From an uncultured Anaeromusa sp. (GTDB taxonomy: Bacteria; Bacillota; Negativicutes; Anaeromusales; Anaeromusaceae), in contig NZ_OY781460.1 of the NCBI RefSeq assembly GCF_963676855.1, positions 1 through 64,000 of the forward strand: a stretch of 64,000 bases of DNA, written 5' to 3'. The first letter of the stretch is position 1; each line of letters begins with the position of its first letter. Under the pieces are notes generated by a model. That model was given only the letters and a program-made list of their open reading frames with translations. It had not been told where the DNA came from and ran no database searches. Shown here piece after piece: positions 28,605 to 36,725 of this stretch. Position numbers and translations under genes: made by a program.

Positions 28605-29057
28605 ATGGCTCACATTCAATTAGTTGTTTTTGAGTTAAATGGTGAAGAGTACGGTGTTGATGCTTTAGCGGTAAGCGGTATATTGCGCCCGCAAAAATTT
28701 AAGCTTCACAAAGTCCCCGGCTTGCCGGATGTAATTGAAGGCATGATTGACTTGCGAGGGCAAATTAATTATATTTTCAATTTGGGCATTAAACTGGGAC
28801 TAACCAAAACCATCCTTACCGAAGAAAGTAAGTTTGTTATGCTAAACATCCAAAACACAGTGGCCGGGTGCATTGTAGATGAAGTAACAGACATTGTCAC
28901 AATATCGGATGAACAAATTCAGCAACAACCCGAGTTTGTCGTAAATCTTAGCGGCAAATACCTTGCCGGCATTGGAAAAATAGACGAACGTTTAATCATT
29001 ATCTTGAATCCTGAAAATATCCTATCCACTGAAGAATATGAGGTATTAACCGGTTGA
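28605..29057 (+). CDS. cheW: CheW-like coupling protein (copy 1)
   Basis: 150 residues from the ATG at 28605 behind AAAGGAGGCGAGACC; a frame opening at 28563 lies inside the receptor gene. A complete CheW fold is visible (LVVFELNGEEYGVDALAVSGIL, then IEGMIDLRGQINYIFNLG and DEVTDIV). CheW links receptors to the CheA kinase. It is 31 bases downstream of its receptor and ends in a 19-bp terminator. Dedicated pairing suggests a private coupler for the PocR receptor. No CheA is encoded in the window. Confidence 0.92.
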   Translation: MAHIQLVVFELNGEEYGVDALAVSGILRPQKFKLHKVPGLPDVIEGMIDLRGQINYIFNLGIKLGLTKTILTEESKFVMLNIQNTVAGCIVDEVTDIVTISDEQIQQQPEFVVNLSGKYLAGIGKIDERLIIILNPENILSTEEYEVLTG

Positions 29058-29110
29058 TTATTGGGCAAATTCCCGCAAACAACTTAGAGGTATTCCATTT
29101 TGTCTGAATA

Positions 29111-29154
29111 ATAAAGCGAGAACCGCAGCCTGTGTGCTGCGGTTCTCGCTTTAT
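29111..29154. terminator. Bidirectional intrinsic terminator
   Basis: A perfect 19-bp stem (29111-29129 with 29136-29154) and 6-base loop between the converging cheW and ankyrin genes. Confidence 0.9.
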
Positions 29155-29199
29155 ACATTTGGGTTCATCCTCTGTTTTAAAAGCAACTCAAAGCAAAAC

Positions 29200-29919
29200 T
29201 TACTTTGCTCCCGCATTCGTCAAGATCGTAATCATTTCCTTGTTTTTTTCTTGTTTAGCCAGCGAAAGAGCCGTAGTATTGTTTTTTGCTTTCTTATTCA
29301 CATCGGCGCCCTGGGCCAACAGTTCTTTGGTATTTTCAATATTATTATTAAGCACGGCCATCATCAAAGCAGTAAGGCCGGTGCCTGCATCTATCGCTTG
29401 AATATCCGGTTTCTTGGCCAAAAGCAGCCGAACAATCTCTGTATCCTTTTCCGCTGCCGCCATCATCAGCGGTGTTGCCTCAAACCCTTTAGAAGCAAAA
29501 CGCGCATTCACGTCCGCCCCTTTATCCAACAAAAACTTTACTGTCTCCTGCTTGTCTTTGTCTTTCCCTCCTCCTAAAACCGCAGCAAACAGCGGCGTTA
29601 AATCTCCTTTATCTTTGCTTTTACTATTTACGTCAGCTCCTTTTTCAACCAGAAACTTGACCATTTCTAAATTACCCGTCGCCGCTGCGGTTACCAAGGG
29701 AGTGCCATTAGCAGTTGTAACATTGGGGCTCATCCCTGCTTCAATAAATAGCTCAACAACGTCCTTCTTTTGATCCTCTACCGCTTTTAAAAAGCTCTGC
29801 TCATTGTATTGAATTTTTTTATCAGCTAATTCTTTCTTCGCATCTTCCGGGCTGTTTGAGCATCCTGCAAGCAATACGGCCATCGAAAGCAACCCCACCA
29901 TAAGTAAACGCATCATCAT
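29200..29919 (-). CDS. Ankyrin-repeat lipoprotein
   Basis: 239 residues. A signal peptide ends in a lipobox (LLAGC, cysteine 20), so the protein is lipid-anchored outside the cytoplasmic membrane. It then carries about five ankyrin repeats (for example GTPLVTAAATGNLEMVKFLV and repeated KGADVN turns) to the C-terminus. Ankyrin repeats bind proteins; the partner is unknown. Three ATG codons open the frame; the first lies behind GGAGGG. It appears monocistronic. Confidence 0.85.
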   Translation of the reverse strand: MMMRLLMVGLLSMAVLLAGCSNSPEDAKKELADKKIQYNEQSFLKAVEDQKKDVVELFIEAGMSPNVTTANGTPLVTAAATGNLEMVKFLVEKGADVNSKSKDKGDLTPLFAAVLGGGKDKDKQETVKFLLDKGADVNARFASKGFEATPLMMAAAEKDTEIVRLLLAKKPDIQAIDAGTGLTALMMAVLNNNIENTKELLAQGADVNKKAKNNTTALSLAKQEKNKEMITILTNAGAK

Positions 29920-30014
29920 AATTTTCGCCCTCCATTTTTCCTTTACTTGATCTCGCCACTAAGCAAAACGCTGGCGCCATCCACCCGTACATACAATAAT
30001 TAACTCGAACCGAC

Positions 30015-30443
30015 TCAACCAGCGGCATCACTTTGTTTCCATTTTGTATAGCCCTGAACCACTTTATATTCTTCAATAGGCCAAACTATTTTTGCATTCG
30101 TAATTCTAAAGGTATGAGCAGACTCACTATGAGGGTCAAGCATCTTTTCAAAGTTTCGAAACGTTCCATTCACGGTCCCTGTATACCCAGCACCAATATC
30201 GGCTCTCATGGTAGCAGCAAGATTTACCTCATAAAAATAATTGATATATTTCCCTGTATGATTTGTAAAATACCCTTCGATAACAAGTACATCTTTGGGC
30301 GTACCCTGGTCATCCAGCTCGTAATACAGATTTGTCGTTGTCCAAACAACCTTGTCTGCGGCTTCCACCCGCTCCGTTCCCATAAACCCAGCCCCTAAGC
30401 ATACTGCTAAACAGACTAACACTACTTGCATCCATTTTTTCAC
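30015..30443 (-). CDS. Hypothetical secreted protein
   Basis: 142 residues beginning with a signal peptide (MKKWMQVVLVCLAVCLGAGF, likely cleaved after VEA near residue 28). The mature part is rich in beta-forming residues (VLVIEGYFTNHTGKYINYFY, HTFRITNAKIVWP), suggesting a small extracellular beta-sandwich, perhaps adhesive or Ig-like. I do not recognise the family. The start is GTG behind AAGGAGGCGC. It lies 95 bases upstream of the ankyrin lipoprotein on the same strand, so they may be co-expressed. Confidence 0.7.
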   Translation of the reverse strand: MKKWMQVVLVCLAVCLGAGFMGTERVEAADKVVWTTTNLYYELDDQGTPKDVLVIEGYFTNHTGKYINYFYEVNLAATMRADIGAGYTGTVNGTFRNFEKMLDPHSESAHTFRITNAKIVWPIEEYKVVQGYTKWKQSDAAG

Positions 30444-30592
30444 GTTTGCGCCTCCTTGATTTATAAATTCAAAATTTCTGTACCAATACTAAAAGTGTAT
30501 CGGAATTCTTCCTTCACCGATATCACCCGATGGGTGATAATTTCTGCTTTAGTATACATCCATACCGCCCCATTTTTAGTCTCAACTAAAAA

Positions 30593-30628
30593 TGGCTGCA
30601 CCTCTCCTAAATTCAAGAGTTGCAGCCA
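30593..30628 (-). terminator. Conserved-loop terminator, copy A (after acyltransferase)
   Basis: TGGCTGCA pairs with TGCAGCCA around an inner CTCT/AGAG pairing; a T-run follows on the minus strand. The loop sequence recurs in copies at 45941 and 47784. Confidence 0.7.
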
Positions 30629-30673
30629 AATTTCTCCATTGTTAACGAGCGGCAGAACCAACCTCAGTTCTCG

Positions 30674-31837
30674 CTATCTAGCTTTCCTTGCCACACGAAA
30701 AGGTTTTAATTTGGAAAGAATCAGTTCGGAAACTAAGAAACAGATTACAAGAGCTAAAGAACAAGCAAGCAAATATTTTATAACTACCGGTAGTTGATAG
30801 CCGCGAACCGCAAGTATGATCAACATTAAAACCGGTTGGTGGATAAAATAAACTGCATAAGAGTTTTCTGCTAGTTTACGCAACAGCGGTGATGTATAAT
30901 TCATTCGCTGATGAAACAAAGCAATCAAACCAAACACTGCTGCCAAACAAAAAAATCCATACAACAAATCGTTGCCCAGCATTACAAGCATCTGTTCCCG
31001 TTTAGGCCATAGCGCGATTCTGTACTGAGCATAGACACCGCCCAACAAAATAGCAACTGGCAGCCAGAACTTCACCGCAGGCATATATCCATGAGAAGTA
31101 AACCACTGCTTACGATACGCATAAACGCCTAACGCAAAATAGAAAACATAGAAAGTGCAGCGCGTCGGTTGAAACATGAGCACATTAGGTATCATAATCC
31201 AGGTAAAATCATCCACGAACTGTTTTACAAAAAAAAAGGCCATACTTGTTGCCAAACCAAATCCTACAATAAACTTCTTTGCGGGCAAGGTAGGCTGCTC
31301 TTCAATCTGTTCTAGCGGTTTATAAAAACGGTATGTAAGCGATAATCCTAAAAAAAACATAGTCAATACACCCAAGAACCACAAGTGAGCGTGTTGGCGC
31401 GCCAAACCGAAAAAGATATTCCACCAATAATCCAAATACGCTGGCAGCGTATCAAAGCGACTTAAAAAGTAAATATAGTTAACCGCCGGCGCTAAAAACA
31501 GAATCCCCACAAAATAGGGAATACCAATTCTTACTATCTTACTCCGCCAAAAAGCCACTTGGCCGGTTCGTAGCAAGGAGCGAATTCCAAAAAATCCTGC
31601 AACAAAAAATAAAGCCGGCATAACAAAGACATCGCTGATGGTCACAATGACATTAAATAGAAAGCTATTTTGTGTATCAATCACATAATACCACTGCGGC
31701 CCTCGAACCATGTAGGCTAACGCCGCATGATAAACCAAGACTACGATAATAATAAACGACCGTAAATGATCTAAAAAATACATTCGCGTCCCCAAAGCTT
31801 CTTGCCTACCAGGGTTTAGCTTTCCCGGATTTAACAA
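30674..31837 (-). CDS. Membrane acyltransferase (acyltransferase-3 family)
   Basis: 387 residues with about ten hydrophobic segments. The family start YFLDHLRSFIIIVVLVYHAALAY includes the conserved Arg and His, and NSYAVYFIHQPVLML is the usual late motif. Members O-acylate sugars of envelope polymers or small molecules; relatives of the OpgC type act on periplasmic glucans. The substrate is unknown. A TTG start (31835-31837) nine bases behind GGAGG fits best; an ATG 18 codons later is the alternative. A 33-codon upstream frame overlaps the start. Confidence 0.85.
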   Translation of the reverse strand: MLNPGKLNPGRQEALGTRMYFLDHLRSFIIIVVLVYHAALAYMVRGPQWYYVIDTQNSFLFNVIVTISDVFVMPALFFVAGFFGIRSLLRTGQVAFWRSKIVRIGIPYFVGILFLAPAVNYIYFLSRFDTLPAYLDYWWNIFFGLARQHAHLWFLGVLTMFFLGLSLTYRFYKPLEQIEEQPTLPAKKFIVGFGLATSMAFFFVKQFVDDFTWIMIPNVLMFQPTRCTFYVFYFALGVYAYRKQWFTSHGYMPAVKFWLPVAILLGGVYAQYRIALWPKREQMLVMLGNDLLYGFFCLAAVFGLIALFHQRMNYTSPLLRKLAENSYAVYFIHQPVLMLIILAVRGYQLPVVIKYLLACSLALVICFLVSELILSKLKPFRVARKAR

Positions 31838-31932
31838 TCTAATTCGCCTCCTCTTTCATCACTATCTCCACATGGAAAGATGCCTATAATCACTTGCAAC
31901 AAACTTCTTAATTCTTTTCTCTCCTTTTTCAT
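31831..31932 (-). other. Possible 33-codon upstream ORF overlapping the acyltransferase start
   Basis: An ATG at 31930-31932 behind AAAGGAG opens a frame starting MKKERKELRSLL whose stop overlaps the TTG start of the acyltransferase by 7 bases. Spacing of the ribosome site is short. A TATAAT at 31954-31959 could start the transcript. It may couple translation; coding is unproven. Confidence 0.3.
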
Positions 31933-32139
31933 TCGCTCCTTTGGGATTTAAATATTATATTGTATTTATTTCCATTATTCTCCTTTAATGCTTTTAAACT
32001 CATAAAAAAAGACCTGCGCAATTACTCGCACAGATCTTTTTCAAAAATCTCGTTTTCTCAACATGTAACTACCACGTTGGAAGCTTCTTCTATTGGTCGT
32101 ATAAACGTCCCGAAACTGCCCCCCTCGAAAGTATGTTCC
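31838..32139. other. Intergenic stretch with MCP terminator
   Basis: About 300 bases. It holds the short upstream ORF of the acyltransferase and a hairpin terminator at 32004-32041 (complementary arms with A/T runs) for the leftward chemoreceptor gene. That hairpin nearly matches the one behind the related receptor at 40825-40860. Nothing else is seen. Confidence 0.6.
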
Positions 32140-33834
32140 TTAAATCTTAAAGGCCCCCACTAATTTATTTAACTCCGCTGCCACGTTTGCCAATTCCGTC
32201 GCTGCACGCGACATTTGATCAATTCCTTGACTAGTATCAGTAGTCCCCTTAGCAATTTCTTCCGCCCCATCGGCGCTTTGCGTAATGGTTGTCGCAACCG
32301 ACTCAATGGCTTTATTGACTTCATTTACTTCTTGCACGATCTGCTTCATTCGGTCTCCAATTCCCGTTGTTACCGAAAGGAAACTATCCGCGTCTTTCTT
32401 ATACTGTTGACCAATGTCAACAAAGGCTGCGTAGTCTTTTTTCACGGTTCCGTCAATGAATTGCAACATATCATTACCGTTGTTCACTAGAACTTCAATA
32501 GCCGCTTCCACCTGCTGCGTCAATTCTTGAATATTCCCCACCACGCGAGCCGACTCTTCGGCCAACTTGCGTACTTCCTCCGCGACAACAGCAAAGCCGC
32601 GCCCTTGTTCTCCAGCCCTGGCCGCTTCAATCGCTGCATTGAGAGCCAACAGATTCGTCTGGCCCGCAATGGCTGCAATAGATGAGGCCATTGTCGAAAT
32701 TTCATTAACAATTTTGGCGTCATCAATTGCTTTTGTTACACGCGCACTAATTCCTTCGTACATGGAATTTGCAGTATCGCTTGAAGTTCTAGCATCTTGC
32801 TGTAAGCTTAGCGCTTGTTGTTCAACAGCTTTCGCCACTTTAGATCCTTCATCCGCTATTTGCGCCACTTGATGAACATTAGCCCCCATATTTTCAGAAG
32901 AAGCGGTAACTTCTTCCGTCGAAGCCGATACGGTTTCTAGGCCCGCTGAAATTTCTTCGGTCGACGCTGCAATCTGCTGCATAGTAGCCGAATTATCCTG
33001 CGCCACCCCCACTATTTCTTGAGATGCTGAATTCAAATGGTGCGCCGTTTTACTTACTTGACCGAGAAGCGACTTTAATTGGTCAATCATAGTGTTGAAG
33101 GAATCTGCTAAATGTCCAATCTCGTCTTGGCTGTTCACTTGTACGTACTGAGTTAAATCCCCTCTTGCAACTGTTTGCGCAACCACTGCCAGCTCATTCA
33201 CGGGCCTCGCAATACGCCGCGCTGCAAAAAAGCCGATAGCCAAACCTAGTATAGTTGCCAAAATACCGGCAAAGATAGCTGCATTCTTTGCCGAGCTTGC
33301 ATTTTCCTCTGCGGTTGCAAGGATGTCGCTCATCTGCTTATTCCGCATTTCCTGGTACGCGTCAAACTTATCCGAAAGAGTCGTAGCTAGCGGCTTCATC
33401 TCATGCGTCATCACCAATGTTGCCTCATCCATCTTGCCAGCTTGCACTAATGGGATGAACTTCGTGTCTGCAATATCAAAATACTGATTACTCAAGGTTT
33501 TAAGCTCATTAGACACTCTTTTCCCCTCGGTTGTATAGGATTCATTAATCAACTCGTCTAAGTCTTTTCGATTCGCTTCTGATTTTTTCTTGTAATCATT
33601 GACCAATTGCTGGTCTTTCGTAATAAAGAAACCGCGCAAATCGCCAATTATATCGCCCAAATTGGCATTAGCCTCTGTCGTTTTCAATAAGCGAGGCAAA
33701 TACTTTCCCCGCACCTCAGAAGTAAGTTTTGCAGAATCGTCTACTTTCCAAGCTGTATAGGAAAACCCGGCTGAAGATACTAATAAAACTAGCAAGAAAT
33801 AGGCAATCATTTTAGCAGTCAAATTCATTTTCAA
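32140..33834 (-). CDS. Methyl-accepting chemotaxis protein with four-helix-bundle sensor
   Basis: 564 residues: TM1 (about 10-28), a helical extracellular sensor (about 30-185, 4HB type, with [10 protein letters not shown]), TM2 (about 186-205, [20 protein letters not shown]), HAMP (about 206-258) and a long signalling domain with tip [22 protein letters not shown]. It would sense an external signal and feed CheA. Start is TTG behind GGAGGGG, or the ATG two codons later. Its output domain is almost the same as that of the receptor at 40954-42951 while the sensors differ. It is 60 bases downstream of the MerR-like gene, so it probably belongs to the GGDEF-EAL operon. Confidence 0.93.
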   Translation of the reverse strand: MKMNLTAKMIAYFLLVLLVSSAGFSYTAWKVDDSAKLTSEVRGKYLPRLLKTTEANANLGDIIGDLRGFFITKDQQLVNDYKKKSEANRKDLDELINESYTTEGKRVSNELKTLSNQYFDIADTKFIPLVQAGKMDEATLVMTHEMKPLATTLSDKFDAYQEMRNKQMSDILATAEENASSAKNAAIFAGILATILGLAIGFFAARRIARPVNELAVVAQTVARGDLTQYVQVNSQDEIGHLADSFNTMIDQLKSLLGQVSKTAHHLNSASQEIVGVAQDNSATMQQIAASTEEISAGLETVSASTEEVTASSENMGANVHQVAQIADEGSKVAKAVEQQALSLQQDARTSSDTANSMYEGISARVTKAIDDAKIVNEISTMASSIAAIAGQTNLLALNAAIEAARAGEQGRGFAVVAEEVRKLAEESARVVGNIQELTQQVEAAIEVLVNNGNDMLQFIDGTVKKDYAAFVDIGQQYKKDADSFLSVTTGIGDRMKQIVQEVNEVNKAIESVATTITQSADGAEEIAKGTTDTSQGIDQMSRAATELANVAAELNKLVGAFKI

Positions 33835-33894
33835 AATAAGTCCCCTCCTGTTTAAAACACTAATTTCTTTACCACAAAAGCACTTTCACTGCCT

Positions 33895-34320
33895 TCAAGG
33901 CGCCTGTTGACCCTTCTTTTCCAAAAAAGCAATGCGATCTTGCAATTTAGTAATTTCTTTGGTGAATACTTCAAACATATTGCGTTGCACTTCAGCCTGC
34001 TCCATTAAAATCTCTATGACCGCCCGAATCATTTGCTGCGGTTCTTTTCGTTTCTGTCTTTCTGCTAGCGACTCGCCTTGCGGAGCAAGATTTTTTTCTA
34101 ACGCTTGCTCAATCTCTTCCATCTTTAATCCGCTAGACTCCATAAACTTAAATTTACGAAGAATTTCAGGAACGCTCTCAGAAACCAGGCGCCCTTTCTC
34201 AAGCGTTGCTTCTGGCGCCAGCTTTAAGAAGGAATTCAAATAGCGCTTCGCTTCTAACGGCGTCACTTGAGCTTTTTCATACGCTTCATTTTTCGAAATC
34301 CATGCTCCGTACGTCCCCAC
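33895..34320 (-). CDS. Small MerR-like HTH/coiled-coil protein
   Basis: 141 residues. The first 80 resemble a MerR-type helix-turn-helix (SVPEILRKFKFMESSGLKMEEIEQALE), followed by a coiled coil rich in E, Q and K (about 95-138, IEILMEQAEVQRNMFEVF). No effector domain is visible. Start GTG is 8 bases behind AGGAGG, 1 base after the TGA of the GGDEF-EAL gene, so translation is coupled. It may be a DNA-binding partner of the c-di-GMP enzyme; this is inference and the family is not firmly recognised. Confidence 0.7.
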   Translation of the reverse strand: MGTYGAWISKNEAYEKAQVTPLEAKRYLNSFLKLAPEATLEKGRLVSESVPEILRKFKFMESSGLKMEEIEQALEKNLAPQGESLAERQKRKEPQQMIRAVIEILMEQAEVQRNMFEVFTKEITKLQDRIAFLEKKGQQAP

Positions 34321-34321
34321 T

Positions 34322-36478
34322 TCATACGCCTCCTGTTTTTTGATATTTTTGCAAAAGTTCTATCGCATCATCCTCTCGTATAGGCTTGCTAAAGTAATAT
34401 CCTTGAATGCATTCGCACCCGTATTGTTTTAAATACGCTAACTGTTCTTTGGTTTCCACTCCTTCCGCCACAACATTCATATTGTTATCGCAGGCCATAC
34501 GAATAATAGTTCCAATCACTTTCGCTCCTGCAACGTCTTCTTCAATCATCGCCACAAAGGATTTATCAATTTTCAAAGTTCGAAACGGAAACCTCCTCAG
34601 ATAGGTTAACGAGGAAAAGCCAGTTCCGAAATCATCTAAAGATAAATGAATCCCCCAATCTTTTAACGCATTCAATTTGGCGAGTGCATCTTCAAACGAT
34701 GCAATCATTAAGCTTTCCGTCACTTCCAATTCCAACTGCTCCGGTTGAATTCCCGCTTCGCTGATTGCGCTGCGGACCACATCCATAAAATCTCCTGCAG
34801 CAAGCTGCTTTACGGATATATTTACTGAAACTCGTATACTCTCCATCCCCAATTGCGCTAGTCGATGCGCAAAACGGCAAGCTTCTTTCAATGCCCATTT
34901 TCCAATGGAATGAATGAATCCAGCTTGCTCTGCCACTGGAATAAATTTAGCTGGCGGAATTATTCCATATTTTTCGCTTTCCCATCGCAGAAGTGCTTCC
35001 ACGCCTAAAACAGAATCTTCGCCAATATGATACTGAGGCTGATACTCAAGATACATCTCTCCGTTTTTCAAGGCTCCCCTAAGTCCTTCTTGCAGCCTAG
35101 CTCGTTCATTCACTGACTCCAGCAATTGCGGGGAAAATCTTTTCCACCGATTTTTCCCTTCCGCCTTCGCAGCGTACATAGCAATATCAGCAAATTTCAG
35201 AATATCTTCTACGGTATTTCCGTCTTTAGGATAGTGAGCAATCCCAACACTTGCAGTTACATAAAAAAAAGCTCCATCATGTTCCTGTTCCATTGATATG
35301 GAAGAAAGAAGCTCCTGCGCTATTTCTTCTACCGCAGTAAATGGAGATGCTTCTGGCAACACCACCATAAATTCATCGCCTCCAACCCGACTAACGAAGG
35401 CGTTAGGCTCTAATGCCCCAACAATTCTTCTTCCACAGGTTTCAATAATATGATCCCCCATAGAATGTCCATAATTATCATTGATAAATTTAATTTCATC
35501 TAAGTCGACCAAAAAAACGGCTCCTGCCTTTTCTCTAGGTCCCGATACATCCAGCTCGCAAAACAGTCTTTCACATAAGCTCCTGCGATTAGGAAGTCCT
35601 GTTAAAAAATCATAGTAAGCCATCTTTAAAATGACCTCTTTTTGCCTCTCGCTCTCTTTTTCATATTCTTCTCGCTCTGTAATATCCTGATTAACCCCAT
35701 ACGCTTTGATAAGTTTTCCATTATCCCCTACTATCGTCCGCCGCCGTACGAGAACCGTTCTAATGGCCCCATCTCTTCTCACAATACGATGCTTAACATC
35801 TTTAGATAGATTTTCATTGTCTGTTCGCAGTTTATCTTTTTCTTTTTCAAAAATCCAAGCATCCTTATAGTAAACAAAATTTCTAACGTAACCGTCAAAA
35901 CTCATGATGCGCCCTTCCGCGGCTACGCTGGTTCCATAGATCGCGTAGAAATCATCCCCAAAAATAAATCTATCGGTTTCAGCATTATATTCCCATGGCC
36001 CAAATTGTACTAAGCTTGCCGCCGCTAACAGCATTTGGCTTCGCAGTAGCAAGCTATCCTTGTTCAACTTGTTTTTTCGTTCCACGCAAATCGGCCTTCG
36101 AAGCTCTTGTATGGTCACTATATAGTAATGTTTTTTTCTCAATTGAAAGCGCCGAGCATGTATTTTTGTCAAAATTAAATCCCCTGTTTTATTACAAAAA
36201 ACGGCGTCGAAGTCCGTCACCTCTCGCTCTTCGGCAAGAAGATTCAGCATCGCCGCCCGCTCCTCCGGATTACTCCAAAGTTTAAGTTCCAGTGTCGTTT
36301 TCCCTAACGTTTCGTTCAATGAATACCCCGTCAAATCTGAAAAATGGCGATTGATTATTTCAATTCGCCCATCCACACACACAATCATGGCAGCATCGGA
36401 AAGCATTTGCCAAACGAGATTAGAAATAGCGTCAGGAATGGGAGTAATTCCAAAATTATCTTTTTTGCCTTTTTTCAT
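34322..36478 (-). CDS. PAS-PAS-GGDEF-EAL c-di-GMP enzyme
   Basis: 718 residues: two PAS domains (about 18-130 and 150-280), an intact GGDEF domain (VSRVGGDEFMVV) and an intact EAL domain (GVEALLRWES, VTESLM, LDDFGTGFSSLTYLRR, AEGVETKEQL, QGYYFSKP). No RxxD inhibitory site precedes GGDEF, so product inhibition of a cyclase activity may be lacking; net activity cannot be predicted. No membrane segment is seen, so it is cytoplasmic. It leads an operon with the small MerR-like protein and a chemoreceptor. Confidence 0.95.
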   Translation of the reverse strand: MKKGKKDNFGITPIPDAISNLVWQMLSDAAMIVCVDGRIEIINRHFSDLTGYSLNETLGKTTLELKLWSNPEERAAMLNLLAEEREVTDFDAVFCNKTGDLILTKIHARRFQLRKKHYYIVTIQELRRPICVERKNKLNKDSLLLRSQMLLAAASLVQFGPWEYNAETDRFIFGDDFYAIYGTSVAAEGRIMSFDGYVRNFVYYKDAWIFEKEKDKLRTDNENLSKDVKHRIVRRDGAIRTVLVRRRTIVGDNGKLIKAYGVNQDITEREEYEKESERQKEVILKMAYYDFLTGLPNRRSLCERLFCELDVSGPREKAGAVFLVDLDEIKFINDNYGHSMGDHIIETCGRRIVGALEPNAFVSRVGGDEFMVVLPEASPFTAVEEIAQELLSSISMEQEHDGAFFYVTASVGIAHYPKDGNTVEDILKFADIAMYAAKAEGKNRWKRFSPQLLESVNERARLQEGLRGALKNGEMYLEYQPQYHIGEDSVLGVEALLRWESEKYGIIPPAKFIPVAEQAGFIHSIGKWALKEACRFAHRLAQLGMESIRVSVNISVKQLAAGDFMDVVRSAISEAGIQPEQLELEVTESLMIASFEDALAKLNALKDWGIHLSLDDFGTGFSSLTYLRRFPFRTLKIDKSFVAMIEEDVAGAKVIGTIIRMACDNNMNVVAEGVETKEQLAYLKQYGCECIQGYYFSKPIREDDAIELLQKYQKTGGV

Positions 36479-36666
36479 CTGTACCGCTCCTTCGCCACAT
36501 TAAGTATTAAAGGAAGTTCGTTCTAAATTGTAGTTATGTTATTATACCAAACACAATTCACATAGTTTATATCTCGTAAAGATACGTTTTGTAAAGAATC
36601 GTCCAGTTATTTTTTCTATTTTTTTACTTTTTTCAGCGTCTTATCTATTAACATCTTTCCAAGATA

Positions 36667-36715
36667 AAACAAAGCGCAAAACATATCTTTCATAGATATG
36701 TTTTGCGCTTTGTTT
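36667..36715 (-). terminator. Very strong terminator between the PucR-like and GGDEF-EAL genes
   Basis: A perfect 22-bp stem (36667-36688 with 36694-36715) with a 5-base loop, 11 bases after the PucR-like gene stop. Confidence 0.85.
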
Positions 36716-36725
36716 GCGCTTTTCA

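Noticed and set aside
30461-30661. 66-codon minus-strand frame upstream of the secreted protein
   Set aside because: It runs through the conserved-loop terminator and has no ribosome site.
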